This document shows, piece by piece, positions 16,731-24,230 of a DNA stretch of 64,000 bases. Within the stretch, counting starts at the first letter, position 1; every line of letters starts with the position of its first letter. The notes under the pieces were generated by a model that saw nothing but the letters and a program-made list of their open reading frames with translations, was not told where the DNA came from and did no database searches. The DNA comes from Streptomyces laurentii (GTDB taxonomy: Bacteria > Actinomycetota > Actinomycetes > Streptomycetales > Streptomycetaceae), in contig AP017424.1 in the NCBI GenBank assembly GCA_002355495.1, positions 6,389,501-6,453,500 on the forward strand. Direction: 5' to 3'. The position numbers and the translations under genes are program-made.

Positions 16731-18107
16731 GTGACGTACGTGGTGACCGTGGAAACGTGCATACCGGACGGCGCCGCCGAGCTCGACGCGCTCGGCCGGT
16801 TCGGCGCCGTCGTCCTCCTCGAGCGGGGCTTCGACTCGGTCGCCGGGGTCGAGGGCCCCGACGGCGTCGCGGTCGACGTCTTCGACGTGACCGTCGCCGC
16901 CCACCCCGGCGGCGCCGTGCTGACCGTGAACGTCGGGGCACCCACCCTGGAGACCGCCGAGGACGCGGCGGGAGCCGTGACCCAGGAGGTGCTGGACCGC
17001 GTCGAACCCCTGGCCGGCTGGCTGGTGCTGAGCAGCGAGGTCCGGCTGCACACCGGCCTCGCGCAGCAGAGCCTGGCCGCCGCCGACGGGCCCGGCGCCC
17101 CGCCCAGCGACCCGGCGCTGCGCCGGGCCCGGCACGCCGGCCGGCCCGCGATCGGGCCGCAGACCCCGCGGCCCTGGCGCACCCCGCGCACGGAGGACGG
17201 CGAGGGGTTCGACGTGCTCGACGTCCTCGCCTCCCTCGACGGGCGCGGCGGTACGGGCGGTACGGGTGGTGCGGGCGGCTTCCGGGGCGTGGACGACGAC
17301 CGCGACCCGTGGGACCTCGCCGGCCTCGGCGAGGGCGACGGCGCGGACGGCACCGGATACGACGAGGACGCCGACCTCTGGGCGGACGTCCTGGAGGAGG
17401 CCCCCGACCCCGAGGCCGAACTCCGTTCCATGGCCTTCCGGTTGCACGCCTTCGACCCGGCCGTCTTCGGTGCGCCCGAGGACACCGCCGCGCTGGCCGC
17501 CGGCGCCCTCGTGCACGCCGCCGAGGTCCTCATCGACGAGCTGTACGACGACGTGCAGGCGCTGGCGGAGGAGGACACCGACGTCGCCTCCTGCGAGAGC
17601 CACCTCTGGCACCTGGACCGGCTGCCCGTCCGCCCCCGGGCCCGCTACGACGAACTCTTCGCGCGCCGCTTCCTGGTGACCGCCGTCGCGCTCACCACCC
17701 GCTTCACCGACGGGAGTTTCCGCCGCCTCGGCTGCCCCGCCGAGGAACTCGTCCTGCACTTCCTGCTCGAACAGGCCCGTGTCGCCCTCGACTTGTACGG
17801 ACTCCTCGACGACGCCGTCGCGACGGCCCTCGACCGCTTCGGCGCCCACGTCCGGCAGGCCGGCGGCCCCGGCCCGCACCCCCGCCGCCGGGCCGGAGCC
17901 GAGAGCGGGGCGGACGGCTGGTTCGCCCCGTTCGGCGAGGAACGGTACGTCCACCCGTACGCCCTCGACGCGTACGAGACGGACGCGGAGCCGGAATCGG
18001 GACGGGGACGGGGACCGGAGCCGGGATTGGAGCCGGAATCGGGAACGGAGCCGGGACCGGAACCGGAGCTGGATTCCGACGACTTCGGGAATCCCGGGGA
18101 CCTGTGA
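16731..18107 (+). CDS. Hypothetical acidic protein with repeat-rich tail
   Basis: A 458-aa protein starting at GTG 16731 (VTYVVTVETCIPDGA). N-terminal alpha/beta region 1-~110; acidic Gly-rich linker ~150-215 with GGTGGTGGAGG; a helical core ~220-380 (LRSMAFRLHAFD, AALAAGALVHAAEVLIDELYDDVQ, RFLVTAVALTTRFTDGSF); and a tail of Pro-Glu-Gly repeats encoded by an imperfect 12-bp DNA repeat at about 17985-18070. No signal peptide or membrane helix. I do not recognise the family. A GC-rich hairpin follows the stop. Confidence 0.6.
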   Translation: MTYVVTVETCIPDGAAELDALGRFGAVVLLERGFDSVAGVEGPDGVAVDVFDVTVAAHPGGAVLTVNVGAPTLETAEDAAGAVTQEVLDRVEPLAGWLVLSSEVRLHTGLAQQSLAAADGPGAPPSDPALRRARHAGRPAIGPQTPRPWRTPRTEDGEGFDVLDVLASLDGRGGTGGTGGAGGFRGVDDDRDPWDLAGLGEGDGADGTGYDEDADLWADVLEEAPDPEAELRSMAFRLHAFDPAVFGAPEDTAALAAGALVHAAEVLIDELYDDVQALAEEDTDVASCESHLWHLDRLPVRPRARYDELFARRFLVTAVALTTRFTDGSFRRLGCPAEELVLHFLLEQARVALDLYGLLDDAVATALDRFGAHVRQAGGPGPHPRRRAGAESGADGWFAPFGEERYVHPYALDAYETDAEPESGRGRGPEPGLEPESGTEPGPEPELDSDDFGNPGDL

Positions 18108-18118
18108 GTCTCCCCGCG

Positions 18119-18149
18119 CCGGGGCCGGTCTGTCACACGGCGGCCCCGG
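18119..18149 (+). terminator. Hairpin after hypothetical gene
   Basis: 9-bp arms CCGGGGCCG and CGGCCCCGG with a 13-nt loop, 12 nt after the stop at 18107 and 65 nt before the sigma factor start. Confidence 0.55.
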
Positions 18150-18213
18150 CCGGCGTCCTGTGCCCGTGACACGGATCAGCGCGCGCACGAGCGCGAACCG
18201 AGAGGAGCGGCCG

Positions 18214-19146
18214 GTGACGGACCACGAGGAACACGGCGTAGGGCCGGGGGAGCGGCGGCGAGAGGAACCGGGCGGCGGGACCGATCCGGCCACCGACGCC
18301 TTCGTCACCCACCGGAACCTCCTCTTCACCATCGCCTACGAGCTGCTCGGCTCGGCCGCCGACGCCGAGGACATCCTCCAGGAGACCTGGCTGAAGTGGA
18401 CGGGCGTCGACGTGTCCGCCGTACGGGAGCGGCGCGCGTACCTGGTACGGATCGCCACCCGCCTCGCGCTCACCCGGCTGCGCACCCTCGCCCGGCGCAA
18501 GGAGTCGTACGTCGGCCCCTGGCTGCCCGAGCCGCTGCTCACCGCACCCGACGTCGCCGAGGACGTTGAACTGGCCGACAGCGTCTCGATGGCGATGATG
18601 CTGGTCCTGGAGACGCTGCTGCCGACCGAGCGGGCGGTGTTCGTGCTGCGCGAGGTCTTCGGCCTGGAGTACGACGAGATCGCGGCCGCCGTCGACAAGT
18701 CCCCGGCCGCCGTCCGGCAGATCGCCCACCGGGCGCGGTCCCACGTCGCCGCGCGCCGCCCGCGCGGGGAGGTGTCGGCGGCCGAGACCCGCGGGGTGAT
18801 CGACGCGTTCCGTACGGCGGTCGAGACCGGCGACCTGCAAGGGCTGTGCGATCTGATCGCCCCCGACGTGGTGCTGCTGACCGACGGCGGCGGGGTCGTC
18901 AGGGCCGCGCTCGAACCCGTCGTCGGCGCCGACCGGGTGATCGCCGTCCTCGGCCGGCTCGCCACGCTCGCCACCTTGCGGCCGGCCCAGATCAACGGCC
19001 GCCCGGCGCTGATCATGCGGGCCGACGGCGAGACCGACACCGTCCTCGCGCTGCGCGTCGAGGCGGGCCTGGTCACCGGTCTCTACGCGGTACGCAACCC
19101 CGAGAAGCTGTCCCGGATCGCCCGCGAGGCCCCGCTCTCCCGCTGA
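18214..19146 (+). CDS. ECF sigma factor of the ECF41/SigJ type with C-terminal SnoaL-like domain
   Basis: A 310-aa protein from GTG 18214 behind GAGAGGAG. Sigma-2 region about 30-95 (ILQETWLKWTGVD, AYLVRIATRLALTRLR), sigma-4 about 125-185 (LLPTERAVFVLREVFGLEYDEIAAAV, SPAAVRQIAHRAR), then a ~115-aa SnoaL/NTF2-like domain (VIDAFRTAVETGDLQGLCDLIAPDVVLLTDGGG). In this group the C-terminal domain replaces a separate anti-sigma factor. These genes usually neighbour a carboxymuconolactone decarboxylase-like or oxidoreductase gene; here only a broken fragment follows. The N-terminal ~28 residues are acidic and disordered. Confidence 0.9.
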   Translation: MTDHEEHGVGPGERRREEPGGGTDPATDAFVTHRNLLFTIAYELLGSAADAEDILQETWLKWTGVDVSAVRERRAYLVRIATRLALTRLRTLARRKESYVGPWLPEPLLTAPDVAEDVELADSVSMAMMLVLETLLPTERAVFVLREVFGLEYDEIAAAVDKSPAAVRQIAHRARSHVAARRPRGEVSAAETRGVIDAFRTAVETGDLQGLCDLIAPDVVLLTDGGGVVRAALEPVVGADRVIAVLGRLATLATLRPAQINGRPALIMRADGETDTVLALRVEAGLVTGLYAVRNPEKLSRIAREAPLSR

Positions 19147-19334
19147 ACGGGGCCTTCTTGCGGGCGAGTTCGCGCCGGAGTGAGGATTACCGGCATGGAC
19201 GGGAACACGCGTCCGGCTGCGGCCCCGCGGCCCGTCGTCCGGGACCACGACGACGAGCGGCTGGCGGACGTCCATGAACGCGGCAACGCCCGGGTGGTCC
19301 ACCATCTGCCCGACCGGGCCCGCACGGCCCGTCA

Positions 19335-19519
19335 CCCGCGGTCTGCGCGACTTCCACGAACGGATGACGACCCGGCCGCAGTCGAAGTTCGCCCGGCTGA
19401 CGGAGGCGGAGTCCGCCGCCGGACTGCGCCGCCTCGCCGCGGACACCCGGGCCGAACCGGCGGACCGGCCGTCGCCCGTCGTCGAGCGGTACGGCGTCCT
19501 GGTGCTGACCCGGCCCTGA
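19335..19519 (+). pseudogene. C-terminal fragment, possibly SAM-dependent methyltransferase
   Basis: In this frame the segment reads GLRDFHERMTTRPQSKFARL through VVERYGVLVLTRP-stop, which resembles the last ~60 residues of class I methyltransferases. Upstream residues in the same frame (ATG at 19274) do not continue the fold. Either a very short gene starts at 19274 or this is a deletion remnant of the usual target gene of the ECF41 sigma factor. The assignment rests on memory of the family C terminus and is weak. Confidence 0.4.
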
Positions 19520-19637
19520 GCTTCGGCCTTGAGTTCCGGGCCGGTCCGGGCCTCTTCCCGGCGGCGGTAGGCTCGGCCGGGCCGTCGCCCCACCGGGGAG
19601 CGGCGGGCACGGGACGCGGGGCAGCGGAGGAGAGACA

Positions 19638-20261
19638 GTGTTCGTCAAGGTGTGCGGGCTCGCCACGACCGCCGACATCGACGTGGCCGCCGCGGCCGGA
19701 GCCGACGCGATCGGGCTGGTGATCAGCGGGACCAGCGTGCGCGGACTCGCCCGGGACCAGGTGGCGCGGCTCGCCGCGCACGTCCCCTCCGAGGTGCTTT
19801 CGGTCCTCGTCGTCAACGACACGCCCGCCGCCGAGGCCGCCGGAATCGCCCGCGAACTAGGTTTCGGCGCCCTCCAGTTGCACGGAACAGCCTACGGCGA
19901 GCGGGACTTCGCGGAGGCCTTCGACGTCTTCCCCCGCCTGTGGCGCGCGACCTCCCTGAAGGACCGGCCGGACACCCGGATCGGCGCCTACCGCGAGGAC
20001 GTCCTGCTGCTCGACTCGTCCGACGCCGGGTCCGGCACCCGCTGGGACCTGTCCCTCCTCGACACCGCGCGCCCCGAGGGAACCTGGCTGCTCGCGGGCG
20101 GCCTCACCCCGGACAACGTCGCCGAGGCCATCGGACAGGCCCTCCCCTGGGGCGTCGACGTCTCCAGCGGCGTCGAGTCCGCCCCCGGAGTGAAGGACCA
20201 CGACCTGATCCGCGCCTTCGTCGTCGCGGCGAAGACCGCCGGAGCGCGGGACGCCCGCTGA
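19638..20261 (+). CDS. trpF: Phosphoribosylanthranilate isomerase
   Basis: A 207-aa TIM-barrel protein starting at GTG 19638 with GGAGGAGAG upstream. Seen: FVKVCGLA (catalytic Cys region), GADAIGLVISGTSVRGL (family usually FxxxSxR), LQLHG, LLLDSSDAGSGTRWD (catalytic Asp), LLAGGLTPDNV and GVDVSSGVE (phosphate-binding loops). It catalyses the Amadori rearrangement in tryptophan synthesis. It is isolated from other trp genes, as trpF often is in Streptomyces; some actinobacteria use the dual enzyme PriA instead, so it may serve a secondary pathway. Confidence 0.88.
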   Translation: MFVKVCGLATTADIDVAAAAGADAIGLVISGTSVRGLARDQVARLAAHVPSEVLSVLVVNDTPAAEAAGIARELGFGALQLHGTAYGERDFAEAFDVFPRLWRATSLKDRPDTRIGAYREDVLLLDSSDAGSGTRWDLSLLDTARPEGTWLLAGGLTPDNVAEAIGQALPWGVDVSSGVESAPGVKDHDLIRAFVVAAKTAGARDAR

Positions 20262-20384
20262 ACACGGGAAGTCGAGGGATGCGAGGGGACTCGGGAGGGC
20301 GGCGGCCTCGTCCGACCCGGTGATGTCAGACCCTCCGGATAGCGTGCCCCGGCCAGAACGGTACGCACTCCGGGAGAACGCGAC

Positions 20385-21077
20385 ATGGACATCCTGCTCA
20401 TCGCCGGCCTGTGGCTCGACGGATCCGCCTGGGACGAGGTCGTGCCCGAGCTGACCGCGCTCGGCCACCGCCCCGTGGCGCTCGACCTCCCCGGCCAGGG
20501 CGACGGCGACACCTCCGCGACCCTCGCCGACCAGGTGGCGACCGTCCTCGCCGCCGTCGACGCGGCCCCCGGAAAGGTCCTGGTCGTGGGGCACTCCGCC
20601 GCGTCGAACCTGGCGTGGCTGGCGGCCGACGCGCGCCCGGAGAAGGTGGCCAAGGTCGCTCTCGTCGGCGGCTACCCGGCCGCCGACGGCAGCGCCTACG
20701 CCGACTTCTTCGCGATCGAGGACGGCGTCATGCCCTTCCCGGGCTGGGCCGCCTTCGAGGGTCCCGACTCCGCCGACCTCGACCAGCCGACCCGCGACCG
20801 GCTCGCCGCGGGCGCCCACCCGGTGCCCGAGGGCGTCGCCCGGGGCGTGCTGCGGCTGACCGACGAGCGCCGCTTCGACATGCCGCTGCTGCTCGTCTGC
20901 CCCGAGTACACCCCGGCCCAGGTCAAGGAGTGGATCGCCCAGGGCCTCAGCCCGGAGCTCACGCAGGCCACCCGCATCGAGTACGCCGACATCGACTCCG
21001 GCCACTGGCCCATGACCACCCGTCCCCGCGAACTCGCCCGCATCCTCGCCGAGGCGGCGGACAGCGCCCGCTCCTGA
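20385..21077 (+). CDS. Alpha/beta hydrolase
   Basis: A 230-aa hydrolase. Nucleophile elbow GHSAAS with Ser71, acid near LLVCPEY/D, catalytic His in SGHWPM close to the C terminus. The oxyanion region GLWLDGSAW (residues 8-16) replaces the common HG. GGGAG lies 10 nt before the ATG. No lid insertion; soluble. It resembles small esterase/HNL-like hydrolases. Substrate unknown. It converges on the PadR gene with a 15-nt gap. Confidence 0.85.
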   Translation: MDILLIAGLWLDGSAWDEVVPELTALGHRPVALDLPGQGDGDTSATLADQVATVLAAVDAAPGKVLVVGHSAASNLAWLAADARPEKVAKVALVGGYPAADGSAYADFFAIEDGVMPFPGWAAFEGPDSADLDQPTRDRLAAGAHPVPEGVARGVLRLTDERRFDMPLLLVCPEYTPAQVKEWIAQGLSPELTQATRIEYADIDSGHWPMTTRPRELARILAEAADSARS

Positions 21078-21092
21078 GACCACGCACCCCGG

Positions 21093-21680
21093 TCAAGCCT
21101 CGTCGCCGGGGTCCGGGCCGGGGTCCCGGCCCGGGGCGTCGCCGGGGTCGCCGTCAGGGTCGTCGCCCGGGTCCCGGTCGGCGACCCAGCGCCAGAAGTC
21201 GACCATCATCCGTTCGTAGCGGATGCCGAACTCCAGGGCCTCGCGCTGTCCGCGGGTGATCAACTCGCCCACCGTCGCGGCCAGTTCCTCGTACTCCTCC
21301 AGGGTGCGGGTGTGCGCCCCGATCTGGACCGGGGCGTGGGGCCCGGGGCGGGCCCCGAACCAGAGCTTCAGGATGCCGCGTTCGCGCGCCTCGACCGGTA
21401 CGAACGCGGTGTCTTCCAGCCATCCGCGCAGCGCCCGCGTCCCCTCCTCGGTGACCCGCAGCAGCCGGCGCCCGCGCCCGCCCTCGCGCCGTACCTCGGT
21501 GAGCAGCCCCGCCGCCAGAAGTCGGTCGCACTGCGCGTACACCTGCGCGTGCGGGACCGACCAGAACGGCGCGACCGTGCGCGCGGCCTCCACCTTCACG
21601 TCGTACGGGCTGGCCTCGCCGAGCGTGTCGACGATGCCGAGCACCAGGAACGAGGGCGTGGTCAACCGGACGTCAGGCAT
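21093..21680 (-). CDS. PadR-family transcriptional regulator
   Basis: A 195-aa protein starting MPDVRLTTPSFLVLGIVDTLG at 21680. The wHTH (about 8-75) has PadR features: LGEASPYDVKVEA, VPHAQVYAQCDRLLAAGLLTEVR, RLLRVTEEGTRALRGWL. A C-terminal helical region follows and then a tail of GDDPDGDPGD repeats encoded by repetitive DNA. It is 88 nt downstream of two membrane-protein genes on the same strand and is likely part of that operon. It may bind the CCATAGTCC palindrome at the operon promoter (inference). Confidence 0.88.
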   Translation of the reverse strand: MPDVRLTTPSFLVLGIVDTLGEASPYDVKVEAARTVAPFWSVPHAQVYAQCDRLLAAGLLTEVRREGGRGRRLLRVTEEGTRALRGWLEDTAFVPVEARERGILKLWFGARPGPHAPVQIGAHTRTLEEYEELAATVGELITRGQREALEFGIRYERMMVDFWRWVADRDPGDDPDGDPGDAPGRDPGPDPGDEA

Positions 21681-21768
21681 GCCGCGACCGTACACGCCGC
21701 GACGGGGCGCGCCCCGCCCGCCGAGGCGCCGGGCCCCGCGTCCGACTGTACGGGGACCTACGGGGACC

Positions 21769-22671
21769 TCAGCCGGACAGCGGCGCGGAAGGGGAGGCGG
21801 GCGCGGACGCGGTCGCGCGGTGGCGGGTCAGCAGCAGATGGCCCGAGACCCCCGTCACCAGGAGGCCGGCGACCAGGCCGGCCAGGCACCACGCGGCACC
21901 CGAGGACCAGTCGACGTCCGGCGCGCGGACGGCGAGCACGACGCCGGCGGCCAGCGAGACCCCGGGGAGGGCGAGCAGGGCAGGCCGGAGCCGGGCCAGA
22001 TCGTCCTCCGCGAGCGAACCGAGCACCCCGGCGCCCAGTGCGAGCGCCCACACCCCGAGACCGTGGGCGTCGGCGCGGTTCACCTGCCAGGGGACGAGCG
22101 CGCCCCAGAACCCGGGTGCCACGAGCAGTCCCGCGCCCGCCCCGGACCAGCCCGCGCCGAGGAGCGCGAGCAGCGGCTTCGACCACGCGGGCAGCGGTGT
22201 GGTACGGGGCGTGGGCGGCCCGGCCGGGACGCGGTACTGGAGGGCCAGGGCCACCAGCGCGCCGGCGGCGAGCAGCGCGAGCGTCGCGACCCAGCCCAGG
22301 CTGAACATGACGAGGAGGATGGGCCCGCCGGTCACCACCCGCAGGTCGCCGCCGTTCACCAGGGACACGGTGAACAGGCCGGTCAGCACCACGGTGAGCG
22401 GCCATGCCAGGGTGCGGACCTCCTCCCAGGTCCCGGCCCGGCCGATCGTCAGCAGGGCGGGCGACGTGCCGAGCATGGCGGCCCCGAGCAGCCCGGGGCT
22501 CAGCGCCTCGGGGGAGACCCAGGGGCCGGCCGCGCGGCCGGTGAGGGCGGCGACGACGAGCAGCGCGCCGACGGCGACGCTGATCAGCGCCACGACGGTG
22601 CTCAACACGACGACTCCGGCGCCGAGTTCGCGTCCGGCCCGCATCGGCTCCCGGTCCTGGGCCCCGCTCAC
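21769..22671 (-). CDS. Multi-pass membrane protein, unknown function
   Basis: A 300-aa protein starting at GTG 22671, overlapping the previous stop codon by GTGA, so the two genes are translationally coupled. About eight hydrophobic segments are visible (for example VVVLSTVVALISVAVGALLVV, ILLVMFSLGWVATLALLAAG, GVWALALGAGVLGSL, CLAGLVAGLLVTGVSG). There are no catalytic motifs. Probably functions together with the DUF2306-type protein encoded upstream. Confidence 0.7.
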   Translation of the reverse strand: MSGAQDREPMRAGRELGAGVVVLSTVVALISVAVGALLVVAALTGRAAGPWVSPEALSPGLLGAAMLGTSPALLTIGRAGTWEEVRTLAWPLTVVLTGLFTVSLVNGGDLRVVTGGPILLVMFSLGWVATLALLAAGALVALALQYRVPAGPPTPRTTPLPAWSKPLLALLGAGWSGAGAGLLVAPGFWGALVPWQVNRADAHGLGVWALALGAGVLGSLAEDDLARLRPALLALPGVSLAAGVVLAVRAPDVDWSSGAAWCLAGLVAGLLVTGVSGHLLLTRHRATASAPASPSAPLSG

Positions 22672-23930
22672 GACGCGCTCCCGTCGCCGGCCGCGACCGT
22701 CGCCGTACGGGCCGCCGGCCGGCCCGCTCGCCGTTTCCGGGCCTCGCGCCCGTACAGCACGCGCACGCTGACCAGGGTGTGGGCGGCGAAGGCGAGGAAT
22801 CCGCAGGCGAGGCCCGCTCCCGCCGTCAGACCCGTCAACTCGTCCAGTCCCATGGCCCGTTGGCACACGACCGCCGTACCCGCCGAGAACGCGGGCGCCA
22901 GTGACATCACCACCAGGTGGGTGTGCCACTCCTCGCGGGCCCACACCGCGCCGCGTCGGGCCGCCCGCCGGGCGCGGACGTGCAGGACGGCGAGGAGCAG
23001 GACGTACGGGACGGCGTACGCGAGCAGCAGCCGGCGCCCCTCCGTACCGTGCCCCAGGAAGCCGTACCCGAGCCACACGAGGCCCGCCGCGGCCACCGCG
23101 TACGTGCCGACGAGCACCGGGGCGGGCCACCAACGGCCGGTCACGTACCGGTGGTTGTCGCGCCGGTCGAGCGCACGGGAGGCGAGCAGGGCACCGAGGA
23201 CGACGAGCGTGCCGAGGTGCATGAGCGCGACGCGGTTGATGTCCTGGAGCGTGAGCCCCGGGTAGAACGCGGGCAGCACGCCCCACTCGATGCGCAGCAG
23301 GGGCGCGGTCATGAGGTAGGCATAGCAGAGCAGCATCCATCGCTGGTGCAGATCCGGCAGCCGGTTCACGGCGGTGAGCACGCCGAAGGTGACGCTGAGG
23401 ACCGTGCCGGTCAGGAGCGTCGCGAGCACGATCCAGAACGCCGCCCCGCTGAACGCCTCCTCGGGCCGGGTGCGGGCCAGGTACAGCGCGGCGCCCGCCA
23501 TCGACACGTACACGACGGCGGCGTAGAGGATGCCGAGGGCCCGGTGCAGCCGGATCCGCCGCCGGACCGCCGTGAGCAGCTGGGCCGGGCCGAGCAGCAT
23601 GAGCAGCCCGCCCATCACCGAGTGGACGATCAGCGGGGCCAGGCTGCGGGCGTACGGGACCGCGCGGTCCCGGAACACGGCGGCGACGTACTCGGGCGAG
23701 ACCGAGTGGCCGAGCAGCCACTCCCCGAGGGAGGGGGCGCCGGGGCGCGCGAACGGCCAGAGGCCGGTGATCGCGATCGGCGCGTAGGCGAGGCAGACCA
23801 CGGTGACGGCGAGGGCGGCGATCCGTCCCCAGCGCACGCCCGGGCGGGCCCCGGCGGGGGTGATCGGATCGGTCTGATCGGTCTGATCGGCCGTGCCGTG
23901 CTCGGTGCGGGGGTGCGTGGCTCGTGACAT
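22668..23930 (-). CDS. DUF2306-like multi-pass membrane protein
   Basis: A 420-aa protein from ATG 23930 behind GGGAG. The N-terminal ~35 residues are polar with a TDQTDQTD repeat, followed by about ten membrane helices. HSVMGGLLMLLGPAQLL and RRRIRLHRALGILYAAVVYVS are the DUF2306 signature (conserved His and HR-G), and DLHQRWMLLCYAYLMTAPLLR carries another conserved His-Arg; such proteins resemble heme-binding or cytochrome-like integral proteins. First gene of a probable three-gene operon ending in PadR, with a 9-bp inverted repeat in its promoter region. Confidence 0.8.
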   Translation of the reverse strand: MSRATHPRTEHGTADQTDQTDPITPAGARPGVRWGRIAALAVTVVCLAYAPIAITGLWPFARPGAPSLGEWLLGHSVSPEYVAAVFRDRAVPYARSLAPLIVHSVMGGLLMLLGPAQLLTAVRRRIRLHRALGILYAAVVYVSMAGAALYLARTRPEEAFSGAAFWIVLATLLTGTVLSVTFGVLTAVNRLPDLHQRWMLLCYAYLMTAPLLRIEWGVLPAFYPGLTLQDINRVALMHLGTLVVLGALLASRALDRRDNHRYVTGRWWPAPVLVGTYAVAAAGLVWLGYGFLGHGTEGRRLLLAYAVPYVLLLAVLHVRARRAARRGAVWAREEWHTHLVVMSLAPAFSAGTAVVCQRAMGLDELTGLTAGAGLACGFLAFAAHTLVSVRVLYGREARKRRAGRPAARTATVAAGDGSAS

Positions 23931-23967
23931 GGCGGCTCCCTGGCCTTCGCGCGGCTCGATCACGGCT

Positions 23968-23990
23968 CCATAGTCCAGAAAGGACTATGG
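23968..23990. promoter_or_regulatory. Inverted repeat in promoter of the DUF2306/PadR operon
   Basis: CCATAGTCC - AGAAA - GGACTATGG: perfect 9-bp arms with a 5-nt spacer, 38-60 bp before the ATG at 23930, where -10/-35 elements should be. Its AT-rich core contrasts with the surrounding DNA. Most likely an operator; the PadR of the same operon is the first candidate. Confidence 0.65.
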
Positions 23991-24061
23991 GCGAAGGTAG
24001 GGGTAAGCCCTGTCAGGGTCAATGGCCGGAACGCGTGGGTGGGGCAGGAGGAAGGTGACTG

Positions 24062-24077
24062 ATACCCCTAGGGGTAT
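24062..24077. promoter_or_regulatory. CsoR/CstR-type operator 1
   Basis: ATACCCCTAGGGGTAT, a perfect 16-bp palindrome with the TACCCC/GGGGTA core typical of CsoR-family sites. It directly abuts a -35-like TTGACT at 24078. Confidence 0.78.
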
Positions 24078-24107
24078 TTGACTTCGGGTGGTGCGGCCGT
24101 CTACGGT
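24078..24107 (+). promoter_or_regulatory. Promoter of the persulfide dioxygenase-rhodanese gene
   Basis: TTGACT (24078-24083) and TACGGT (24102-24107) are separated by 18 bp, lying exactly between the two CsoR-type palindromes. The expected start site is near 24114, leaving a leader of about 115 nt. Confidence 0.6.
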
Positions 24108-24117
24108 CGAGGGCGTT

Positions 24118-24135
24118 GATACCCAGGGGGGTATC
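24118..24135. promoter_or_regulatory. CsoR/CstR-type operator 2
   Basis: GATACCCAGGGGGGTATC: perfect 7-bp arms with a 4-nt spacer, just downstream of the inferred transcription start. Centre-to-centre distance to operator 1 is about 57 bp. Confidence 0.75.
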
Positions 24136-24230
24136 GGAGGTCGACGGTCGGCGCGGGTATACGTTCCGGGACCGCCGGTCACGAGTCCGCTCCAGCGGGC
24201 GTGCCGCACTACGCGAACGGGAGATCCGCC

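Noticed and set aside
16647..18332. 561-aa minus-strand frame opposite the hypothetical gene and sigma factor
   Set aside because: The plus strand has a ribosome-binding site, conserved sigma motifs and correct codon bias; the minus frame is a shadow.
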